A stretch of DNA of 64,000 nucleotides from DATHTC01 sp035456465. Lineage in GTDB: Bacteria; Actinomycetota; Thermoleophilia; Gaiellales; Gaiellaceae. How positions within the stretch are numbered: the first letter of the stretch is position 1; each line of letters starts with the position of its first letter. The position numbers and the translations under genes are program-made. Below the pieces are notes generated by a model. That model ran no database searches and was not told the DNA's origin. It saw only the letters and a list, made by a program, of their open reading frames with translations. The stretch covers positions 32,051-96,050 of the forward strand of contig DATIDD010000033.1 of the NCBI GenBank assembly GCA_035456465.1, written 5' to 3'. Shown piece by piece: positions 54,201 through 60,914 of the stretch.

Positions 54201-56911
54201 TCCTCGACCTCGCCCTGCGCCTCGACCGTGACCTCCCGCGACAGGTCGCCCTGGGTCACGGCGGTCGAGACCTCGGCGATCGCCCGCAGCTGCGTCGTCA
54301 GGGTGGCGGCGAGCTGGTTGACGTTGTCGGTGAGGTTCTTCCAGACCCCGGAGACGTCTTCGACCGTGGCCTGACCGCCGAGCTTGCCCTCCGTGCCGAC
54401 CTCCCTGGCGACGCGCGTGACCTCGCCCGCGAAGGTCGAGAGCTGGTCGACCATCCGGTTGATCGTGGCCGCCAGCTCCGCGATCTCGCCCCCCGCCTCG
54501 ACCGTGATCTTCTGGGAGAGGTCGCCCCGCGCGACCGCGGTCGTCACGTTGGCGATCGCCCGCACCTGCGTCGTGAGGTTGGCGGCGAGCTGGTCGACGT
54601 TCTCCGTCAGGTCGCGCCAGACGCCGGAGACGCCCGCCACCTGCGCCTGGCCGCCGAGCTTGCCCTCGGTGCCCACCTCGCGCGCGACCCGGGTGACCTC
54701 GGCGGCGAAGGCGCGGAGCTGGTCGACCATCGTGTTGATCGTCTCCTTGAGCTCCAGGACCTCGCCCTTGACGTCGACGGTGATCTTTCGGGACAGGTCG
54801 CCGTTGGCCACCGCGGTCGTGACGAGGGCGATGTTCCGCACCTGCTCGGTCAGGGCCGACGCCATGAAGTTGACGGAGTCGGTGAGGTCCTTCCACGTGC
54901 CGGAGACGCCCTCCACCTCGGCCTGGCCGCCGAGCTTGCCGTCCGACCCGACCTCGCGCGCCACGCGCGTCACCTCCGCCGCGAAGGAGCGGAGCTGGTC
55001 GACCATCGTGTTGATCGTGTCCTTCAGCTCGAGGAGCTCGCCTCGGACGTCGACGGTGATCTTCTTGGACAGGTCGCCGCCCGCGACCGCGGTCGTGACG
55101 GCGGCGATGTTGCGCACCTGCGCGGTCAGGTTCGACGCCATCCCGTTGACGGACTCGGTCAGGTCCTTCCACGTCCCCGAGACGCCCGTCACCCGCGCCT
55201 GCCCGCCGAGCTTGCCCTCGGTGCCCACCTCGCGGGCGACGCGTGTGACCTCGTCGGCGAAGGTCGAGAGCTGGTCGACCATCGTGTTGACGGTCTGCTT
55301 CAGCTCGAGCACCTCCCCCCTCGCGTCGACCGTGATCTTCTGCGACAGGTCGCCCTTCGCGACCGCCGTCGTCACGAGCGCGATGTTCCGCACCTGGCTC
55401 GTGAGGTTGCCGGCGAGCGTGTTGACGTTCTCGGTCAGGTCCTTCCAGACGCCGGAGACGCCGCGGACCTGGGCCTGCCCGCCGAGCTTGCCCTCGGTGC
55501 CGACCTCGCGGGCGACCCGGGTCACCTCGTCGGCGAACGTCGAGAGCTGGTCGACCATCGTGTTGATCGTGTCCTTGAGCGCGAGCATCTCGCCGCGCAC
55601 GTCGACGGTGATCTTCTGGCTCAGGTCGCCGCCCGCGACCGCGGTCGTGACCTGGGCGATGTTGCGCACCTGGGCGGTGAGGTTCGAGGCCATCCCGTTC
55701 ACCGACTCGGTCAGGTCCCTCCAGGTGCCGCTGACGCCGGCGACGTTCGCCTGGCCGCCGAGCTTGCCCTCGGTGCCGACCTCGCGCGCGACCCGCGTGA
55801 CCTCGGCCGCGAACGAGCGGAGCTGGTCGACCATCGTGTTGATCGTGTCCTTGAGCTCCGCGACCTCGCCCTTGGCGTCGACGGTGATCTTGCGCGACAG
55901 GTCGCCGCCCGCCACCGCGGTCGTCACCGTGGCGATGTTCCGCACCTGGCTCGTGAGGTTGCCGGCGAGCGTGTTGACGTTCTCGGTCAGGTCCTTCCAG
56001 ACGCCGGAGACGCCGCGGACCTGGGCCTGGCCGCCGAGCTTGCCCTCGGTGCCCACCTCGCGGGCGACGCGCGTGACCTCGTCGGCGAAGGAGGACAGCT
56101 GGTCGACCATCGTGTTGATCGTGTCCTTGAGCTCCGCGACCTCGCCCTTCGCGTCGACGCTGATCTTCTTCGACAGGTCGCCGCGGGCGACGGCCGTCGT
56201 CACCTGGGCGATGTTGCGCACCTGGGAGGTGAGGTTGCCGGCGAGCGTGTTGACGTTGTCCGTCAGGTCCTTCCAGACGCCGGACGCGTTCCTCACCCTC
56301 GCCTGGCCGCCCAGCTTGCCGTCGGTGCCGACCTCGCGGGCGACGCGCGTGACCTCGTCGGCGAAGGTCGAGAGCTGGTCGACCATCGCGTTCACGATCG
56401 TCCCCATGCGCAGGAACTCGCCCCGGATCGGCTGCCCCTCGATCCTCAGGGCGATCCGCTGCGACAGGTCGCCGCGCGCGACGGCCTCGATCACCCGCGC
56501 GACCTCGGTCGTCGGCCGGACGAGGTCGTCCACCATCCCGTTGACGGCGTCGATGGAGTCGGCCCAGGTCCCGCGCGCCCCCGCCACCTGCGCCCGCTCG
56601 CCGAGCCGTCCGTCGCGGCCGACGGCCTTGCCGACGCGGACGAGCTCCTTCGTCGTGCGCTCCCGCAGCACCGCCAGCTCGTTGAAGGCGTCGGCGAGGT
56701 CGCGCTCGATCCCGCGCGACCGCGTCGTCACGCGGGCGCCGAGATCGCCCTCACGGGCGGCACGCAGCGCCACGAGCAGCCGCTCGAGCGTGTCGCGGTC
56801 GACCGTGACCTGGTCGCCGGCGCCGTCGCCCGTGCGAGCGCGGCGGCGCGCCCGAGCCCGCCCGTCCGCCGGGGTCTTCTCCTCCGCCTGCTGATGCTCG
56901 TCGACTGCCAC
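51278..56911 (-). CDS. Poly-HAMP hybrid histidine kinase with three receivers
   Basis: 1877-aa cytosolic kinase with no transmembrane segment. GTG 56911 is chosen for AAGGAG 8 nt upstream; the frame to 57316 is Arg-rich noise. Residues about 100-930 are tandem HAMP-type repeats of 92 aa (GDLSxKI with VGTEGKLGGQA), then GAF (GAFFVLEGEGDE, EGLVGQAALERKPIV), a Gln/Glu-rich coiled coil, HisKA (FLANMSHELRTPLNSLL), HATPase (DTGIGI, GGTGLGLSI) and three receivers (VVLIVEDDPDFAG, LLVVDDDEAQRR, VLIVDDDVRNVFAL) with phospho-Asp in LDLTLP, LDLKLPG and MDIMMPE. It resembles fungal Nik1-type osmosensors and actinobacterial relatives. First gene of the operon with CheR, CheB and a second kinase. Confidence 0.93.
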   Translation of the reverse strand: MAVDEHQQAEEKTPADGRARARRRARTGDGAGDQVTVDRDTLERLLVALRAAREGDLGARVTTRSRGIERDLADAFNELAVLRERTTKELVRVGKAVGRDGRLGERAQVAGARGTWADSIDAVNGMVDDLVRPTTEVARVIEAVARGDLSQRIALRIEGQPIRGEFLRMGTIVNAMVDQLSTFADEVTRVAREVGTDGKLGGQARVRNASGVWKDLTDNVNTLAGNLTSQVRNIAQVTTAVARGDLSKKISVDAKGEVAELKDTINTMVDQLSSFADEVTRVAREVGTEGKLGGQAQVRGVSGVWKDLTENVNTLAGNLTSQVRNIATVTTAVAGGDLSRKITVDAKGEVAELKDTINTMVDQLRSFAAEVTRVAREVGTEGKLGGQANVAGVSGTWRDLTESVNGMASNLTAQVRNIAQVTTAVAGGDLSQKITVDVRGEMLALKDTINTMVDQLSTFADEVTRVAREVGTEGKLGGQAQVRGVSGVWKDLTENVNTLAGNLTSQVRNIALVTTAVAKGDLSQKITVDARGEVLELKQTVNTMVDQLSTFADEVTRVAREVGTEGKLGGQARVTGVSGTWKDLTESVNGMASNLTAQVRNIAAVTTAVAGGDLSKKITVDVRGELLELKDTINTMVDQLRSFAAEVTRVAREVGSDGKLGGQAEVEGVSGTWKDLTDSVNFMASALTEQVRNIALVTTAVANGDLSRKITVDVKGEVLELKETINTMVDQLRAFAAEVTRVAREVGTEGKLGGQAQVAGVSGVWRDLTENVDQLAANLTTQVRAIANVTTAVARGDLSQKITVEAGGEIAELAATINRMVDQLSTFAGEVTRVAREVGTEGKLGGQATVEDVSGVWKNLTDNVNQLAATLTTQLRAIAEVSTAVTQGDLSREVTVEAQGEVEELRDNINRMIGNLRSTTQRTAEQDWLNSNLARFGGLLQGRRDLRSASRLIMSELTPLVGAQHGAFFVLEGEGDEAELRLLATYGYKERKTVANRFKPGEGLVGQAALERKPIVITQAPPDYVKVTSGLGEASPVNIVVMPVLFEDQVMAVIELGSLAPFTEVHQAFLEQLAETVGVVLNTIVATMRTEELLVQSQSLTRELQSQSEELQSQQEELQQTNQELEEQAASLKASEELLQQQQEELQQTNEELEERSALLEEQNQRIEQTNAEIEHARRALEEKAEQLALSSRYKSEFLANMSHELRTPLNSLLILAKLLADNPEQNLTDKQLEFAATIHSAGTDLLELINDILDLSKVEAGKMELSPADVPLDELRAYAERTFRPLAEQKGLRFDVEVADDVPTSVHTDEQRLQQVLKNLLSNALKFTDTGEVTLRVERAPHGVGYASSTLAEAEDVLAFAVSDTGIGIAEDKLRLIFEAFQQADGTTSRKYGGTGLGLSISREIARLLGGEIAVASEPGRGSTFTLFLPARLVEPERPQDDDGGPVTAFEAELVARASAPPPVDLDAALAAPAEVPDDRDEIEPGDRVVLIVEDDPDFAGIVLDVARERDFKGVVALRGDTALALAHDLRPDAIVLDLTLPVLDGHEVLEQLKRHPETRHIPVHVISGGDGRQDVLRAGAVAFIEKPATKELLEQTFGSITSFIDRPVRRLLVVDDDEAQRRAIAELVSGADVEIEGAGDADEALAALEERPPDCVVLDLKLPGKSGFELLEQVKRDERFRDLPIIVYTGKELTKREETRLRRYADTIVVKDVSSPERLLDETSLFLHRVESRLPRERRRMLEQLHGAEAVFEGRRVLIVDDDVRNVFALTSVLEGHGMEVRFAENGKEALEALRQDPEVDLVLMDIMMPELDGHETTRAIRERPQFERLPIIALTAKAMKGDRDRAIAAGASDYVTKPVDTDQLLSLMRVWLYR
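54180..56600 (-). repeat. 276-bp tandem repeat array (HAMP units) inside the kinase gene
   Basis: Nine GDLS units recur every 276 bases (92 codons), each followed by a KLGGQA segment, plus a diverged unit at the N-terminal end. DNA identity between neighbours is high, e.g. the blocks near 55440-55500 and 55990-56050 are almost the same, so the array may change length by recombination. Confidence 0.85.
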
Positions 56912-57059
56912 TGCGGGGGCTCCTTCGCTGCGGGAAACGGGTCTGGTTCGGATCCTGGTCGGAGCGGAGGGCCGACGGCCCGTGCGGCGCCCGCCGCCGG
57001 GTGCTCGTCGTCTCGCCCTCGAGTCCCGACCCTCGAACGCCGGAGGTGTACCCATCCGC

Positions 57060-57082
57060 GCCGATCGCCAGTCACGATCGGC
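57060..57082 (-). terminator. Perfect stem-loop below the PLP gene
   Basis: GCCGATCG and CGATCGGC form a perfect 8-bp stem with a 7-nt loop, 28 nt after the PLP gene stop on the minus strand and about 150 nt before the poly-HAMP kinase start. Terminator or operator; no U-run. Confidence 0.45.
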
Positions 57083-57110
57083 AGCCGTCTTCCCGCCGCG
57101 AGCGGCGCGG

Positions 57111-58082
57111 CTAGGCGCGCGCCAGCGCCTGCTCGAGGTCGAGCCAGAGCGCCTCGACGTCCTCCAGGCCCACCGACAGGCGCACCAGGTTGTCCGGCAC
57201 CCGCTCGCCCTCCCAGCGCGCACGCGTCTCCATCGTCGTGACGGTGCCGCCCAGGCTCGTCGCGTTGGTGATGCGGCCGCCGCCCGTCTCGACCCGCCGG
57301 GCGGCCTCGGCGCCACCGGCGACGTCGAACGAGAGCATCCCGCCGAAGCCCGGGTAGCGGACGCGCTCGACCCTCGGATGCTCCGCGAGGCGGCGTGCGA
57401 GCTCGCCGGCCGACGCCGTGTGCCTCGCCATGCGGAGCGGCAGCGTCTCGAGGCTGCGGAGCAGCAGCCAGGCGGGATCGGGCGCCGCCACGTTGCCGGT
57501 GGCGTTGCGGAAGGCGCCGATCCGCTCGGCCTCCTCGGCCGTGCGGCAGACGACGGCGCCGAGGACCACGTCGTGGTGGCCGCCGAGGAACTTCGTCGCG
57601 CTGTGCACGGCGTAGTCGGCGCCGTGCTCGAGCGGGCGCAGGTGCACGGGGGTCGCGGCGGTCGCGTCGACGACGAGGGGCGCAGCGTGCGCGGCCGCTC
57701 TCTCCAGGTCCGGCATCGAGAGCAGCGGGTTCGACGGCGCCTCGACCCAGACGAGCTGCACGCCGTCGGGAGGCGCCCCGCTCTGGTCGAACTCGACGTA
57801 GTGGAGGCCCCAGCGGCCGAGCGTGCGGAAGGTGACGCCGGTGCCGTAGTAGGCGTCGCGCGCGAGCGCCACCGTCGCGCCGGGCTCGAGCGTGGAGAGC
57901 ACGAGCCCCGTGATCGCGCCGGAGCCCGACGGGAACAGGACGGCGTGGCCGCCGTCGAGCGCGCCGAGCGCGCGCTCGGCGGCGGCCACGACGGGGCTGC
58001 CGTTGCGCTGGTAGTAGAAGCGTCCGGGCTCGCCGTCCTCGTACGGCCAGATCGTCGAGCGGTCGAGGGGCGGCAGCTTCAC
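57111..58082 (-). CDS. PLP-dependent transsulfuration-family enzyme, short form
   Basis: 323-aa fold-type I PLP enzyme, shorter than the usual 380-400. FYYQRNGSPVVAAAERALGAL is the substrate/phosphate segment, FPSGSGA replaces the usual SSGMAA, VVDATAATPVHL holds the cofactor Asp (Asp-Ala-Thr instead of DNT) and the Schiff-base Lys is in VHSATKFLGGHHDVVLG. Likely a cystathionine gamma-lyase-like enzyme. GTG 58082 rather than 58085: TAGTAT (58090-58095 complement) is 7 nt upstream of it. Divergent from the carboxylase gene with only 26 nt between starts. Confidence 0.85.
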   Translation of the reverse strand: MKLPPLDRSTIWPYEDGEPGRFYYQRNGSPVVAAAERALGALDGGHAVLFPSGSGAITGLVLSTLEPGATVALARDAYYGTGVTFRTLGRWGLHYVEFDQSGAPPDGVQLVWVEAPSNPLLSMPDLERAAAHAAPLVVDATAATPVHLRPLEHGADYAVHSATKFLGGHHDVVLGAVVCRTAEEAERIGAFRNATGNVAAPDPAWLLLRSLETLPLRMARHTASAGELARRLAEHPRVERVRYPGFGGMLSFDVAGGAEAARRVETGGGRITNATSLGGTVTTMETRARWEGERVPDNLVRLSVGLEDVEALWLDLEQALARA

Positions 58083-58089
58083 CACCCGG

Positions 58090-58099
58090 ATACTAGGCT
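58090..58099. promoter_or_regulatory. Overlapping divergent -10 elements
   Basis: Minus-strand TAGTAT (58090-58095) serves the PLP gene, and plus-strand TAGGCT (58094-58099) lies 9 nt before the carboxylase ATG. The two hexamers share bases 58094-58095, so the polymerase cannot use both at once. Confidence 0.5.
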
Positions 58100-58108
58100 T
58101 GGGCGGCG

Positions 58109-59695
58109 ATGGCGACGACCGACGACAGGCCGGAGACCGGCGCCGACTCGACGGCCGCGAAGCTGCGGCGGCTGGAGGCGCTGCGGCACGAGGCGCTGCA
58201 CGCCGGCACCGAGAAGGCGGTCGCGAAGCAGCGGGCGGCGGGCAAGCTGCTCGCGCGGGAGCGCGTCGAGCGGCTCTGCGATCCCGGCTCCTTCGTCGAG
58301 CTCGACCGCTACGTCCGGCACCGCGAGTCGAACTTCGGGATGCTCGAGCGGCGTCCCTGGGGCGACGCCGTCGTCACCGGCTACGGCACGGTGCTCGGCC
58401 GCAAGGTGTTCGTCTTCTCGCAGGACTTCACCGTCTTCGGCGGGTCCCTGTCCGAGGTGTTCGCGGAGAAGATCTGCAAGCTCATGGACATGGCCACGAA
58501 GTACGGCTGCCCGGTGATCGGGATCAACGACTCGGGCGGCGCCCGGATCCAGGAGGGCGTCGTCTCGCTCGCCGGGTACGCCGAGATCTTCTGGCGCAAC
58601 GTCCAGAGCTCGGGCGTCGTCCCGCAGCTCTCGCTCGTGATGGGGCCCTGCGCGGGCGGCGCCGTCTACTCGCCCGCGATCACCGACTTCGTGTTCATGG
58701 TCCAGGGCTCGTCGTACATGTTCATCACGGGCCCCGACGTGGTGAAGACCGTGACGGGCGAGGAGGTCTCGTTCGAGGACCTCGGCGGGGCGGTCACGCA
58801 CGCCACGCGCTCGGGCGTCGCGCACTTCATCGCCGCGGACGAGGAGGCGTGCCTCGAGGACGCGCGCTACCTGCTGTCGTTCCTGCCGCAGAACAACCTC
58901 GAACGGCCGCCGTACGCGGCGCCGACGGACCCGGTCGACCGGGAGGACCCCGAGCTCGACTCGCTCGTCCCCGACCATCCGAACAAGCCGTACGACATGC
59001 ACGACGTGATCCGCCGCGTGATGGACGACGGCGAGTTCCTGGAGGTGCACGAGCGCTACGCGGAGAACGTCGTCTGCGGCTTCGCGCGCCTCGGCGGACA
59101 TGCCGTCGGCGTCGTCGGCAACCAGCCGCGCTCGCTCGCAGGCGTGCTCGACATCGACTCGTCGGTGAAGGCGGCCCGCTTCGTGCGGACGTGCGACGCC
59201 TTCAACGTCCCGCTCGTGACCTTCGTCGACGTACCGGGGTTCCTCCCGGGGACTGCCCAGGAGTGGGGCGGGATCATCCGCCACGGCGCGAAGCTGCTGT
59301 ACGCCTACGCCGAGGCGACGGTCCCGAAGCTCGCCGTGATCACGCGGAAAGCCTACGGCGGCGCGTACGACGTGATGAGCTCGAAGCACATCCGGGCCGA
59401 CTTCAACGTCGCGTGGCCGACCGCCGAGGTGGCGGTGATGGGCCCCGAGGGTGCCGTCAACATCGTCTTCCGCAAGGAGCTCGCGGAGGCCGACGACCCG
59501 GAGGCGCGGCGCCGGGAGCTGATCGCCGACTACAAGGAGCGGTTCGCCAACCCGTACGTCGCCGCCGAGCGGGGCTACGTGGACGAGGTGATCGAGCCGC
59601 GCCGGACGCGACCCGTGCTCGTCTCCGCACTCGAGACGGCGCTGACGAAGCGCGAGCCGCGCCCGCAGCGCAAGCACGGGAACATTCCGCTCTAG
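58109..59695 (+). CDS. Acyl-CoA carboxylase carboxyltransferase (beta) subunit
   Basis: 528-aa PccB/AccD-type subunit that moves CO2 from carboxybiotin to acyl-CoA (propionyl-, acetyl- or similar). Crotonase-like halves: N-half with FSQDFTVFGGSLSEVFAEKI, GINDSGGARIQEGV and MGPCAGGAVYSPAITDFV (oxyanion Gly-Gly); C-half with VVGNQPRSLAGVLDI, FVDVPGFLPGTAQEWGGIIR and RKAYGGAYDVMSSKHI. C-terminus ends RKHGNIPL, typical of PccB. No biotin carrier subunit is nearby. ATG 58109 with a leader of about 3 nt. Confidence 0.95.
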   Translation: MATTDDRPETGADSTAAKLRRLEALRHEALHAGTEKAVAKQRAAGKLLARERVERLCDPGSFVELDRYVRHRESNFGMLERRPWGDAVVTGYGTVLGRKVFVFSQDFTVFGGSLSEVFAEKICKLMDMATKYGCPVIGINDSGGARIQEGVVSLAGYAEIFWRNVQSSGVVPQLSLVMGPCAGGAVYSPAITDFVFMVQGSSYMFITGPDVVKTVTGEEVSFEDLGGAVTHATRSGVAHFIAADEEACLEDARYLLSFLPQNNLERPPYAAPTDPVDREDPELDSLVPDHPNKPYDMHDVIRRVMDDGEFLEVHERYAENVVCGFARLGGHAVGVVGNQPRSLAGVLDIDSSVKAARFVRTCDAFNVPLVTFVDVPGFLPGTAQEWGGIIRHGAKLLYAYAEATVPKLAVITRKAYGGAYDVMSSKHIRADFNVAWPTAEVAVMGPEGAVNIVFRKELAEADDPEARRRELIADYKERFANPYVAAERGYVDEVIEPRRTRPVLVSALETALTKREPRPQRKHGNIPL

Positions 59696-59732
59696 GGCGT
59701 ATCCGCGGCGGCCGGCGCGCCGTTGCAGCATC

Positions 59733-60899
59733 GTGAGGCGCACGTGGGGTCGACGGCGCGCGGCACGGCTCGGCGGCGCACGGGCCGGCGTGGCCTGTGT
59801 CGCCTGCGCCGCCCTGACGGGAGCCGCCGGCTTCGCCGCCGCGAGCGGCCTCGCCGGCGGCGCCGCGGCGGCCGTGGGCCTGCCCACGACGACCGTGACG
59901 GTCTCGACGCCCGTCGCGACGGCGACCGTGACCACGCCGGTCGTGACCACGCCGGTCGTGACCACGACCGTGTCGACGCCGCCCGTGACCACCGCGGTGA
60001 CGACGACGGTCGCGACGCCGGTCACCACCGCGACCGTGTCGAGCTCCGCTCCGCCGGCCGCGACGACGACGGCGACGCAGCCTGCCGGGACGGCGACGCC
60101 GACTGCCGGGGGTGGAGTCGGCTCCGCCGGAGGCGGGACCGGTGGCGGCGCGACCGGCGGCTCGAGCTCGGCACCGTCTGCGGGCGGCGGCGAGACCGCC
60201 GGCGCCGCGACCGCCGTCGGCGGCTCGGGCTCGGTTCACGTCCGAGCGGCGCGGCGCGGTAGCCGTCGTCCCGCCCGCCTCGTCGTCGTGCTGCCGCGGC
60301 CGGCGATCGTGCTCCTCGTCTTCCGCGGCCCCGGCCGGAGCTGCGACGTCGCGGGCACCGTCCGCGTCCGGGGCGCCCGCGGTCGGAACGCCGTGCCGAT
60401 CACCGGCCGGGTGGGAGGTGGCCGGGTGCGGAGCGGCCGCCTGCCCGAGGGCCTGTTCCGGCTGGAGGTCTACGCCGTCACCGCGAGCAGCCGGCCTGCG
60501 CTGCTCGGGCGCCTCACGATCGCGCTGGCCTACAGCTCCGGCCGCGCGCGGGCGCGGCAGGTCGCGCGCGAGCTCCCGGCCTGTGCACGGGGCTCGGGCA
60601 CCGCGGTCGGGGGCAGCGCCGCCGCTCCTGTCGCCGGCGAGCGGAGCGGCGGGCCGGGGTCGATGACGGCCGCGAACGACCGCGGGTCCGCCGCGGCCTT
60701 CGCGCCCACCGGCGGCGGCGTCGCCGCGTTCCGCGGGGGCCGCCGACCGGAGCCGCAACGGGCCGGGCTGCCGACGCTGGAGGACGCGGACGCGATCGGA
60801 GGGTTCGCCGCGTGGGCGCTGGCAGGCCTGACCGCGGCGTCGCTGCTCCTCTTCCTCGGCCTGCTCGGCTCGCAGGTGCTGCGCTCGCTTCGCGGCTGA
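59733..60899 (+). CDS. Thr/Val-rich surface protein with C-terminal membrane anchor
   Basis: 388 aa, no known family. A basic N-terminus and hydrophobic stretch (GVACVACAALTGAAGFAAAS) act as signal or anchor. Residues about 50-105 are a Thr-Val-Pro repeat (VTTPVVTTPVVTT), then a Gly/Ser linker, a small globular part (about 170-285, LVVVLPRPAIVLLVFRG, CDVAGTVRVRGARG), another disordered linker and a final TM helix (WALAGLTAASLLLFLGLLG) with a short basic tail. No LPXTG is seen before the TM. Probably a wall-spanning, possibly O-mannosylated stalk protein. GTG start at 59733 without a clear RBS. Confidence 0.65.
   Translation: MRRTWGRRRAARLGGARAGVACVACAALTGAAGFAAASGLAGGAAAAVGLPTTTVTVSTPVATATVTTPVVTTPVVTTTVSTPPVTTAVTTTVATPVTTATVSSSAPPAATTTATQPAGTATPTAGGGVGSAGGGTGGGATGGSSSAPSAGGGETAGAATAVGGSGSVHVRAARRGSRRPARLVVVLPRPAIVLLVFRGPGRSCDVAGTVRVRGARGRNAVPITGRVGGGRVRSGRLPEGLFRLEVYAVTASSRPALLGRLTIALAYSSGRARARQVARELPACARGSGTAVGGSAAAPVAGERSGGPGSMTAANDRGSAAAFAPTGGGVAAFRGGRRPEPQRAGLPTLEDADAIGGFAAWALAGLTAASLLLFLGLLGSQVLRSLRG
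59928..59972 (+). repeat. 15-bp tandem repeat in the Thr/Val stalk
   Basis: GTGACCACGCCGGTC occurs at 59928-59942 and 59943-59957, followed by a variant copy to 59972. It encodes VTTPV units and could vary in copy number. Confidence 0.8.
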
Positions 60900-60914
60900 C
60901 CGCGGCGGCGTGCC

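Noticed and set aside
54180..56600. CRISPR-like or satellite repeat
   Set aside because: The 276-bp period is a multiple of three, lies inside an intact ORF and encodes HAMP domains.
52214..57241. A 1675-codon plus-strand ORF opposite the poly-HAMP kinase
   Set aside because: It mirrors the repeat structure of the kinase gene in antisense. Its protein is Arg/Asp/Leu-rich with no domain; a by-product of GC-rich codon use.
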